A stretch of DNA of 64,000 nucleotides from Microstegium vimineum (lineage: Eukaryota; Streptophyta; Magnoliopsida; Poales; Poaceae), in the NCBI GenBank assembly GCA_022036555.1, contig CM039120.1:14213291-14277290 (forward strand), written 5' to 3'. Positions 43,155 to 53,159 of this stretch are shown here, in pieces. A program made the translations under genes and the position numbers. Each line of letters opens with the position of its first letter. Positions within the stretch are counted from its first letter, which is position 1. The notes under the pieces were generated by a model. That model was not told the origin of the DNA. It saw nothing but the letters and a program-made list of their open reading frames with translations, and searched no databases.

Positions 43155-43987
43155 GGGACTTGTCGTCTGTCTCCTCCTCTCGCTCGAGAATGAGCCGCCG
43201 TAGCAAGCGCCGCGCGTCCCCCGCCCCCCCCCCCCCCCGGCCACCATCGCTGGTCCCCCTCCCTTCCCCTTCGTTATCTCGTCGGGGGCTGAAGGGAGCG
43301 GGGATCCATTGTTTTTAATAAGTTTCTCCAGTAGATCGAGTCTTAGGCTTAGGGTTTCTCCATGCCAAAGTTCTTGGTATTGGAGTTTTATCTCCTCCTT
43401 CTACTTTTCTCCAGCAATGGTGAAGGAGAAGGGTGGAATCGTTTTCTCCATGGCGGCTTCGTTGAAGACGAGGGCGACAACTTCGGCATCACCATCTTCA
43501 TCGACATGACGACATGGAGATCTTTGTTTCCGGACGGCGGCATCAAGGCGGAGATGACGTCGCCGCCATGGAATAATTTTCTCCGGTCTTTTCTTCGTTT
43601 TGTTGTGGTTAGATCTGGCCACAATGAAAGACTAGGGAGAATATCCTTCAGATCAGTCTTCCTCATTCTTCGGTGGTAGAAAGAAGAAGAAGGAAGGCAC
43701 CTGCAAGAAGAAAAAGATCCTCAATTCCACCTACAGGAATGTTGGCCGTCCGTTGGGCATCTGTTCTCAGGCTTGCCGCTATTGCTGGTGCTGAGTCTTT
43801 GCCTGTGCGGTCATCCATACGAAGCGTCAAAAATGTTTGGTTTTGAGATTTGGAGCTTTTCACGGCGTGGGTATATTTTAGATGAAAATCAGTTTCTGGA
43901 TGTATCTAGTGTAATCCAGAGTGCTTGTAATATGTTGATGTACCCAGCTATTATATAATAGAATTCTTCTTTTGTCGCAAAAAAAAA
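43155..43987 (+). mobile_element. Non-LTR retroposon with poly(A) tail
   Basis: 833 bp ending GTCGC followed by A9-10, flanked by a 15-bp target duplication: hallmarks of LINE-mediated insertion. The interior starts GC-rich with a C tract near 43222-43239. No reverse transcriptase. It may be a 5'-truncated or LINE-derived non-autonomous element, or a retrocopied transcript. Confidence 0.8.
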
Positions 43988-44155
43988 GAGGCCAGCGTGG
44001 CACAGTGCGCTGGTGGCACCGCCAGCATATTCACTTGTGGGTTGCTACACCAAGAATCGTCCGAGTTCTGGGAGACAATAAAACTTGATTACAGTATCTG
44101 GGTTGATTTTAGACAGAATCGAAATATATATAGGCCTATGCTATGATTGACTTGT

Positions 44156-44224
44156 GTATTAGTATTACTCTTTATAGTTGAAACATATATTCACTTCAAC
44201 ACATTATCTCGTTAATGGCACGAC
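44156..44224. other. Short intergenic AT-rich stretch
   Basis: Between the KIB gene end and element B; no feature. Confidence 0.5.
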
Positions 44225-44229
44225 CCATC
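44225..44229. repeat. Target-site duplication of element B, left (CCATC)
   Basis: CCATC is repeated exactly at 57985-57989. Confidence 0.95.
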
Positions 44230-45825
44230 TGAAAGCATCTAGGCCCCAAGAGCCAAGAGTTTCGGTGATTAACGACAATGCAAGATTACTATGACTAACG
44301 TGTGTTTTGCAGAGGCAATAAGAAAGTTAGGTCATGGTAATGGATGGTTGCTTTGGACTATCATGGTGTATGTGCCCCTTATTGGAATCGTTTCGATTTT
44401 CAAAGGATTGGCGACAAGGTTGAAGGTTAGACTAGGTCTAAGTGTCATTGGAGTTGAGAGACACTTAGAGTAGTTTTGCACCTTTTTTCCTTTGGTCGTA
44501 CTATTAAGAGGCGTTCTATCTAGTAGCTTGACCTAGGAGAGGCTTAGTGATTAGGTGTGGTGCACACATGTTGAAACTAGCACTAGGAAGCTATAGGATT
44601 AGTCCTTGGACCAAGTGGAGAAACTTCCATAAAGGAAGTAAGTTCATCTGCCCTGAAAATCGTGTCCGGACGCAAATGGAACCTAGGGTCCGGACCATCG
44701 GCTGTGCGTCCGGACCCTAGGGTTTACTCTGCATGTTGCAGGCTATCCGGACGCAGTGAACAGTGCAGGGTCCGGGCAGCAGGTTGCGTCCAGACCCTAC
44801 ACAGAGAGCTCCAGAACGCGTGAAATGAACCGGACGTTGTACGGTGTGTTGAGTCCGGACACCAAGTAGGGTCCGGACCCAACACAGAGAGTTCCAGAGA
44901 GGGAATTTCAGTCCGGACGCTGTCCGGAGCCTTGCGTCCGGACTGCGTTCAGCGTCTGGACCGCCTGGCTTACAATGCTGAGTACAGAGGGTTTGGGGGT
45001 CCAGACGCATGCTCAATGGTCTGGACCCTACCCTATTCTTGCGTTCGGAGTGACGCAGAAAGGTTGGTTTTTGCCTCCAACGGCTAGGGGTTGAGTTGGG
45101 GAGTATTTATACTTCTCCATCAGCCCCATGGAGGCTCTCTTGCCCATTCCAATTGCTGAGATTGCCTTGTGAGAGTGCAAGAAGTGCAAGAGCCCTAGTG
45201 AGAGTGTGAATTGCAATTCCATGTGTTGATTCTCACTAGTTGCTTAGAGTTAGCAAGTGTGCATCCCTTCGACCACTAGACTAGCCTTGGTCAAGTGAGA
45301 GTTAGTGCTTGTTACTCTTGGTGATCGACATCACCTAGACGGTTTCGCGGAGGTTTGCTTGGTGATCATCCGGTGGTGTTCCTTGTGGATGACCCAAGTT
45401 CGATTGTGATCGGTTGTGGGCGATTCACCGAGTTGGAGTGGCGAAGAATCAGCCCATAGAGAGCACTTAGTCCTTGCGCGGACTAAGGGGAGTGATACCC
45501 TTGCGCGGGTGCTCCAACGAGGACTAAGGGGGAGTGTCGACTCCTCGATACCTCGGCAAAACGTCGTCGTGTCAATTTCCTTTGCCCCTACTCCTTACTT
45601 ATTGCATTTACTCTTAAGCATTACTTTCCGCTTTATATTCTTGTTGCTTGAGTAGAATTGCATAGGGTTTTACCGCTTTCATTGCCTTGTCTTTCTTGTT
45701 TAGCTAGAACACACTTGGGAAAGCACTAGGGGGTTAATTGACTCTTGATAGGTTTTAATTATTGCTTAGAAATTTAAAAGAGCCCAATTCACCCCCCCCC
45801 CCTCTTGGGCATCTTGATCCTTTCA
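44230..45825 (+). repeat. 5' LTR of Sirevirus B
   Basis: TGAAAGCATC...CCTTTCA. Word array of GTCCGGAC/GCGTCCGGAC at 44665-45030, TATA box TATTTATA at 45104-45111, C tract at 45792-45802. Confidence 0.95.
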
Positions 45826-45826
45826 A

Positions 45827-45840
45827 TTGGTATTAGAGTT
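45827..45840 (+). other. Primer-binding site of Sirevirus B
   Basis: TTGGTATTAGAGTT, one or two changes from TTGGTATCAGAGC, the complement of initiator Met tRNA. Confidence 0.8.
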
Positions 45841-45877
45841 GTGTTGCTCTAAATTAGGCTTCATCGCCTAGAGCAAG

Positions 45878-48262
45878 ATGTCCCATGGGGATGGACCGCC
45901 GCCCATGTTTGATGGAGACGACTTTCCATATTGGAAAGTGCGTATGGAGGCTTACCTCGAAGCCTTAGATGTTGGTGTGCTCAAAGCCGCCACCGATGGT
46001 TTTCCGGCCTATGATGGAGAACCATTCGGTGACGAAGTCCACTATGACAAGTGGAATGCCAAAGCCCGCAACACCCTCTTTAGGGGCATTGGCAAGGATG
46101 TGTTCAACCGTGTGCTAACCTCAAAGAACGCACATGAGTTGTGGAAGAACATTTGTGCTCTTCATGAGGGCACAAAGAGCGAGCGGGAAGAGCGATATCA
46201 CTTAGTCATAAATAAGATGAATGCTTTTACCATGCTTGCTCATGAGAATGCTAATGAAATGTACTCACACCTAAATGTTCTTGTAGAAGAATTGAATGCT
46301 CTTGGGCTAAAGCAAATGGATGAAGCCGATGTTGTGAGGAAGATTCTTTGTGTGCTTCCAATTGCCAAGTATGCCAATATTGTGACCGTGTTGCATCAAG
46401 GTGATCTTTCCAAATACACACCAACTCAAGTCTTAGGAAAGATCAATGCACATGAGATGTACATGCACTTCCACAAAGAAGATGAAGCTTCATCATCCAC
46501 CAAGAAGAAAGACTTGGCCTTCAAAGCTAGCTATGACACGGGAAAGTCAAAGGTGGTGTATGATACCTCAAGTGAAGATGATGATGACTCAAACATCGCT
46601 CTAATGGTGAAGAAGACCACCAAGATGCTAAAGAAGCTAAACAAGAGCGGTGTCAAGTTTGATTCAAGAAAGAAGAAGTTCTTCACTAGCAACAAGAGGA
46701 AGCCATTGTCGGAAATGGATTGCTTCAATTGTGGTGATCTTGGCCATCTAGCTCACCAATGCACCAAGCCCAAGAAGGACAAGTATAAGAAGAAGTACAA
46801 GAATGGCAAAGAGCAAAAAGATGAGTCAAGTGACTATGAGAAGAAAGATGAGAAGCCACACAAGAAGAGAGATGGCTTCAAGAAGAAAAGGTTCCAACAC
46901 CAAAAGAAGAAAGATGGCAAGGCATACATAGTTGGTGATTGGTTAACCGATATTGAAGATTCAAGTGATTCATCCGACGATGATAGTGATGATGAGAAGG
47001 TGGCCGCACTAGTCATTGGAACTTCATTGCCTCCTCCACCACCACCGTCTTCCTCCACAACATCCTCTACACACCTATGCCTTATGGCCAATGGTGACCG
47101 GAAGGTACAATCCAAAGTAGAGGATAGTGATGATAGTGGTAGTGAAAGTAAAAAGGAATACCAAGCTCCTTCTTATGATGAACTCATAAAATTTCTCACT
47201 AAGTATACTAAAATTGTGAAGAAGGAGCAAGCTAAAAATGAAGAGCTTGAAAAAGAAAATGATGACTTGCAAGACAAACTTGAAATAACATCCAATGGTA
47301 GTGATGAGCTAATTAGTGAAAACAAATCCTTATCCTCACATGCTAGGGAGCTCAAATCCTCTCTCAAAGAGCTAAAAGAGAAGCATGATAAGCTAGAGAG
47401 TACATCACAAGAGCTTAGAGAAAGATGCAACAAGCTTAGGGAAGAATACACCGAAGTAAAAATGAACTATGATATTCTCCTTATAGCAAATGAATGTCTT
47501 GAAGATGCTTTGCCTATTGTTGCTAACCCCATTGTCAAGATAGACATTGGCACTTCTTGTGATGACTTGATTGATGAGGCCATTGAGCAAGAGCCTAAGT
47601 GCAAAGGCAAGCAAGTGGTTGTGGCCGATCACTATGATGACTATGTCAAGATCAAGAGTGAGAATGAGAAGCTCAAGCAAGATCTTGTCAAGCTCAAATC
47701 AACCAAGTCAATTGTGATTGAGTCACAAGATGAAGACTATGATGTGGCACTTGAAGTTGATATGCTTAGAGAAGAGAACAAGAGGCTAAAGAATGAGAAG
47801 AACCATCTAGCCATTGGAATGGAGAAGTTCAAAAAGGACCACAATCTTCAAAGTGAGCTCCTTATGAACACCGTCATGAAGAATGACAAAGCCGATCTTG
47901 GCTACAAGTCCGCTCAATTGAAGAAGGCCAAAGCTAAAGCCAAAGCTCAATATCAACAACAAACCAAATACTTCTATCAAGCAAAGCCAAAGCCAAAGAT
48001 GAAGACATGCTTTGAGTGTGGGAAGCAATGACACTTTGCTCATGATTGTGTAACTCCACCTCCACAACCCTTGCCCAAGCACACTAGGCCTTTTGCATAC
48101 AATGCTCACTATGTCATCAACAAGGATGTCAAGGGAAAGCCACTCGTTGTGTTCTTAGGACCACCCAACAAGAATAGACCAAAGACACTTTGGGTGGCTA
48201 AGTCACTAGTAGAGAAAGCAATGGGCCCCCGTACTCAATGGGTGCCTAAACAACAAGCTTGA
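45878..48262 (+). pseudogene. Sirevirus B gag, one nonsense mutation
   Basis: 717 codons from ATG 45878: UBN2-type gag (FPYWKVRMEAYLEA, LHEGTKSEREERYHL, VLVEELNALGL), first knuckle CFNCGDLGHLAHQC near residue 285, K-rich linker, long coiled coil (about residues 430-680), second knuckle CFECGKQ-stop-HFAHDC. The TGA at 48029-48031 replaces the GGA of the knuckle glycine. The frame then runs on to TGA 48260-48262. Nucleocapsid function requires the second knuckle, so this protein is truncated. Confidence 0.85.
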
Positions 48263-48278
48263 TCTCTTGTGTGTGTAG

Positions 48279-51200
48279 GTGAACTACAAGACCGGTGGAA
48301 GTCAATGGGTGATAGATAGTGGATGCACTCAACACATGACCGGTGACCTCCGGATGTTCACCTCAATAGAAGAAGATGTCAACAATCAAGACAAGATTAC
48401 ATTTGGGGACAACTCAAAGGGAAAGGTCAAAGGACTTGGGAAAGTGGCAATCTCAAATGACAACTCAATATCAAATGTCTTGCTAGTTGCATCACTAAGC
48501 TTCAACTTACTCTCGGTTGGTCAATTGTGTGATCTTGGTTTCCAATGCTTGTTCACCTCTAATGAAGTCATTGTGTCAAAGATTGATGATAGTCAAGTCA
48601 TATTCAAAGGCTTTCGGCACAATAACCTCTACCTTGTGGATTTCTCATCAAATGATGCCAACCTCCAAACATGCTTATTCATTAAGTCATCTCTTGGTTG
48701 GTTGTGGCACAGAAGGCTAGCTCATGTTGGAATGTCTACTCTCAAGAAGCTATTGAAGAAGAAAATGGTTAGAGGCAACAAGGATGTTGTGTTTGAAAAG
48801 GACAAGCTTTGTAGTGCATGTCAAGCCAGCAAGCAAGTTGCCAACACTCACCCCCCCCCCCCAAAGCATTCATGTCAACATCAAGAGTTCTTGAGCTTCT
48901 ACACATGGATTTATTTGGACCTACAACATATGCTAGTTTGGGAGGCAACCTCTTTTGTCTCGTGATTATGGATGACTATTCAAGATACACATGGGTGTTC
49001 TTTCTTCATGACAAAGGAGAAGCTACAAGCTCATTCAAGAAGTTTGCCAAGAGATCCCAAAATGAATTTGATGTAGAGATCAAGAAAATAAGAAGTGACA
49101 ATGGCACCGAGTTCATCAATACAAAGATCGAAGACTATTGTGATGAAGTTGGGATCAAGCATGAAGTGTCCGCAACATATACACCTCAACAAAATGGAGT
49201 GGTTGAGAGGAAGAACCAGACATTAATTACACTTGCAAAAACCATGCTAGATGAGTATGACACCCCGGAGAAGTTTTGGGCCGAAGCTATCAACACCACA
49301 TGCTATGCTTCAAAAGATTGTTCATCCAAAGATTCTTGAAGAAGACACCATATGAGTTGCTTAATGGAAAGAAGTCGGATATATCATTCTTTAGGGTGTT
49401 TGGGTGCAAGGTCTACATCTACAAGAAGCGTCAACATCTAGGGAAGTTTCAAAGAAGATGTGATATCGATTTCCTAGTTGGGTATTCTTTGAAATCCAAA
49501 GCATACCGTGTATTTAACCAAGCCACCGGCTTAGTTGAAGAAACGTATGACTTGGAATTTGATGAGACTAATGGCTCCCAAGGAGCAAATGAAAATCTTG
49601 ATGATGTAGGTGATGAACCATTGAGGAAGGCTATGAAGAACATGCCTACCGGTGCAATCAACCCCAAAGAAGAAGATCAAGTGGTGGTTGAAGTTGATGC
49701 AAGTGCTCAACCTTCTACATCACAAGGGCCTCAAGATGATGATGATAAAGTGAGGGAAACAAATGAAGATACATTCATCCCTCAAGCTCAAGTAGAGGCC
49801 CAAGCTCAAGATGTTGATGCACCTACACCTCCTCCTCAAGTGGTTGATAAAAGATCCACACCCATACTCCAATCCCATCCACAAGAACTCATCATTGGGA
49901 GTCCTTCAAGGGGAGTAATGACTCAGTCCCAAAAGATTGCTTCATTTATTGAACATCACTCCTATGTTTCTTGTGTTGCGCCTACTAGTGTAGAGGAAGC
50001 ACTTGAGAATCCGGATTGGGTGAATGCTATGCATGAAGAATTGAACAACTTCACCCGGAATCAAGTGTGGACTCTAGAAGAGAAGCCACAAGATGCAAGA
50101 GTGATAGGAACCAAGTGGGTGTTTCGCAACAAGCAAGATGATCAAGGTCAAGTGGTTAGAAACAAGGCAAGGCTAGTTGCAAAGGGGTTCTCCCAAGTTG
50201 AAGGCTTGGATTTTGGGGAGACCTTTGCACCGGTTGTAAGACTTGAAGCCATACATATCCTCCTTTCATATGCATCACACCATGATATGAAGTTATATCA
50301 AATGGATGTGAAAAGTGCATTCTTAAATGGTTTCATAAATGAACTAGTCTATGTCAATCAACCTCCCGGTTTTAAGGACCCTAGATATCCTAACCATGTT
50401 TATAGGTTGTCCAAGGCGCTATATGGGCTAAAGCAAGCCCCTAGAGCTTGGTATGAGCGTCTTTGGGACTTCCTATTCAAGAACGGATTCACTATTGGGA
50501 AGGTTGACACAACACTATTCACCAAGAAGCAAGATGGAGATATCTTCATTTGTCAAGTGTATGTTGATGATATTATCTTTGGCTCGACGAATGAAGATCA
50601 TTGCAAGGAGTTTGGTGACTTGATGTCGAAGGAATTTGAGATGTCCATGATTGGAGAGCTTACCTTCTTCCTTGGGTTTCAAGTGAAGCAATTGAGAGAA
50701 GGCACATTTGTATCTCAAGAGAAGTATACCAATGATGTGCTAAAGAAGTTCAAGATGGAAGATTGTAAGCCTATCAAGACCCCAATGCCTACAAATGGAC
50801 ACCTCGACCTTGATGAGGACGGTAAACCTATTGATCAAACTCTCTACCGTTCTATGATTGGTAGTTTATTATATCTTACCGCATCTAGGCTCGATATCAT
50901 GTTTAGTGTGTGCATGTGTGCTAGGTTTCAAGCAAAACCTAAGGAATCCCATCTAAGTGCCATAAAAAGAATCCTTAGATATGTAAAGCACACCCCAAGC
51001 ATTGGCCTTTGGTATCCCAAAGGAGCTACTTTTCAACTAATAGGCTATTCCGATTCGGATTATGCCGGTTGCAAAGTTGATAGGAAGAGCACCTCTGGAG
51101 GTTGCCATTTGCTTGGAAGATTAATTATATCATGGTCATCTAAGAAACAAAATAGTGTGGCTTTGTCTACCGTAGAAGCGGAATACATAGCCGACGGAGC

Positions 51201-51519
51201 TTGTTGTGCACAAATCTTATACATGAAACAAACTCTTCTAGACTATGGTGTTGAGCTTAAAAGTGTACCACTTCTTTGTGATAATGAAAGTGCGGTAAAA
51301 CTTGCTAATAATCCGGTTTAACACTCCTACACTAAGCACATCGATATCCGTCATCACTTTCTAAGGGATCATGTTTCAAAGAAAGATATCTCCCTAGTTG
51401 GTGTAAGAAGTGAAGATCAATTGGCGGATATCTTCACCAAACCACTTGATGAAGTAACCTTTTGTTGGTTGAGAAGTGAACTAAATGTGCTTGATCTAAG
51501 TAACTTCACTAAAAGATGA
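48279..51519 (+). pseudogene. Sirevirus B pol, frameshifted
   Basis: Protease (VIDSGCTQHMTGD) and integrase finger read from 48279. A C tract at about 48850 replaces the ACCCATCC-like codons and shifts frame. The integrase core (DLFGPT, SDNGTEF, ERKN) follows to about 49310, where another indel shifts frame. Reverse transcriptase and RNase H (FLNGFI, YVDDIIFGS, LCDNESAVKL) run from about 49330 to TAA 51319-51321, which replaces the CAA codon before HS. The rest of the frame (IDIRHHFLRD) runs to 51519. Not functional. Confidence 0.85.
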
Positions 51520-52004
51520 TCTTGTGTTGGTTCCTTGCATTCATGTTTAATTTATGTACGTGCACATAGGCTTGTCTAACTCGGTTAGGATAACCGCTCT
51601 CAAGCGTGTGAAGAAGCTTAATTGAGGTTTAAACTTGACAAGCAACTAGATTCAAATTCAAGTATTGCATTGCATATGCATGTTTGTTGCTTGTTCGTTC
51701 TTTTTCGGTTAAGTTTGAGCATCCTCTGAGTTCGTTCATTTTAGGGGGAGCATTCCACGCTCAAGTAGTTACTATACCCCTACTTATGGCCTTACGATGT
51801 TCCTCGCCCTCTTTCATTGCCTATTTTCACTAAAAAGAGCTAAGACAAAGGCTAACTATTTGAAAAACCGATGAGGGTTTGAGTGATGGTACTCATTCCA
51901 TGTCCAACATGTTTTCTTTCTGATCTCTATGGTGTTGGAAATGGTGAGAGAGAGATCAAAGGGAGAGATAGGAAACATTTCAATGCATTTTGGCTTCGGA
52001 TCAG
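51520..52004 (+). other. Spacer after pol of element B, with polypurine motif
   Basis: TAGGGGGAGCATTCCA at 51742-51757 matches element A. No ORF supported. Confidence 0.6.
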
Positions 52005-52215
52005 CCTCCAGACGCTACTTGTTCCCTTGCGTCCGAACTCGCTTCTGCATCCGGACTCCCTCTCTGCTCCCTGTTCTGCTCCGGTCACAAGGTCCGGACC
52101 ATTGCTCCTGCGTCCGGTCAGACCCCCCCCCCCCCACTGTGCATCTTTCCCACACAGTATCTCCGGACGCAACTGTTCCCTGCGTCCGGACCCAATTCCG
52201 CGTCCGGATAAATAG
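52005..52215 (+). promoter_or_regulatory. Internal word array of element B with TATA-like box
   Basis: Repeats GTCCGGACC, GCGTCCGGACCC and CTCCGGACGC, the words of its own LTR. ATAAATAG follows at about 52208. Probable internal promoter for ORF2 by analogy with the LTR layout; unproven. Confidence 0.5.
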
Positions 52216-53159
52216 AGTACAGAGAGCATGTCGCTCGAATTGGGACCCTCCTGCGCCCGGTGTCACGGATCCAGACCTGCTTTTGTGTTCAGAGTCCAGG
52301 ATTCTTTCGCAATACCCCCGTGCTCGCCCTCTTCTATCTTCCTCGCCCGCGTTCATCTCCCTTCATCCGTACACTGCCCGCTGCCGTTTCGCCATTCCTG
52401 CCGCCCCCTGCTTCTCGCCGCCGTCGAGCCTCGCCGTCGGCCCAGTCCTACGGGCCCGCGCGCTCCAACCCCTGCCCCTGCCACGCCCCCCCCCCTGCTC
52501 CCTGCTACGCGCGCCGCCGCCTGCTCGCCAGCACCGCCGCCCTGCTCGCCTGCGCCGCCGTCCAGCCCCCTGCTCCGGTCGCGCCTGCTCTGCTCCTCTC
52601 CAGCCGAGCAGCTCCACCCCTCTCCTTTCGGGGGTCCCAAAACCCTAGACCCCCCCTGTCTTCACCACCACCACATCAGCAACCCCCCTAGGGTTTCCTG
52701 TCCTTCAAACCTCCCTAGGGTTTCTTTGTCGTTTCGTCGTCGCGCGCTTTAGCCATCGTCGATTCGTCATCGTGGTGTCCTCTGTCTGAGCTCGACGTGC
52801 ATTGGCTTCGACGCGCTTCTTACCTAAGGTAGCCGGCAATTCATTCTTTCTTATCTACTATGCTTGCTTCCGATAGGCTTTTCGCTCCTCTAGATGTATA
52901 TATTTGCTTATATATTTCTATCTATTCCATTCTATGGTAGTCGGGTCAGTGGTGGTGACAGGGAACTCGGGGCAAAGCCCGCGAGTATGGATTGAGGCAA
53001 AGCCTCTAGAGTGTGTCAGTGGCATTGCAGGCCTCTTTTCAATGTCAGTTTGTTTGTTTGGGCAGTGTCAGTTGATATTCAGTGGGTTTGACAGTGAGAT
53101 CTTTCAGCAGCAGTGGCACTTGGGCCTCTTTCAGAGTTGATTGCTAGTTGACTAATCAG
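52216..53159 (+). other. ORF2 leader of element B, possible intron, paired hairpins
   Basis: C-rich leader (52216-52800) with AACCCTAG words, a good donor CTAAG/GTAGCC near 52830 and an acceptor ACTAATCAG directly before ATG 53160, so a leader intron is plausible. The twin hairpins (52965-53006) lie in the presumed intron. Confidence 0.45.
52965..53006 (+). other. Twin AAA-loop hairpins before ORF2 of element B
   Basis: Same two structures as 37189-37231: ACTCG/CGAGT with GGGC/GCCC around AAA (52965-52986), then GAGGC/GCCTC around AAA (52994-53006). The sequence between the hairpins differs from element A. Confidence 0.55.

Larger units (their letters stand above)
42138..44155 (+). pseudogene. 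F-box/KIB (DUF295) gene with stop codon and retroposon insertion
   Basis: The true start is probably ATG 42138 (MEEEPGWSSLPADLL); an in-frame ATG at 42108 lies in the LTR of element C. F-box at about residues 5-45 (LPADLLITIVDLLPW, CKHWRSV), then a DUF295/KIB beta-propeller (about residues 80-330: TYDLFSLERTW, HLWDFSEL, NLVHHRGLLYLLG, LLMGWRG-like blocks). TAG at 42945-42947 stops it; the frame continues to 43154, where a retroposon (43155-43987) entered. After the second target copy the frame resumes (44003 on) with a plausible C-terminus and stops near 44143-44155. In plants such proteins can act as substrate receptors of SCF ubiquitin ligases. The copy is non-functional as full length, and its upstream region is displaced by elements A and C. 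Confidence 0.8.

Noticed and set aside
43309..43679. ORFs inside the poly(A) retroposon
   Set aside because: Overlapping frames on both strands with no family; the segment is inserted non-LTR retroposon sequence.
51883..52752. Several overlapping ORFs in the C-rich region of element B
   Set aside because: They exist because CG-rich DNA lacks stops; the region is the ORF2 leader and word array.
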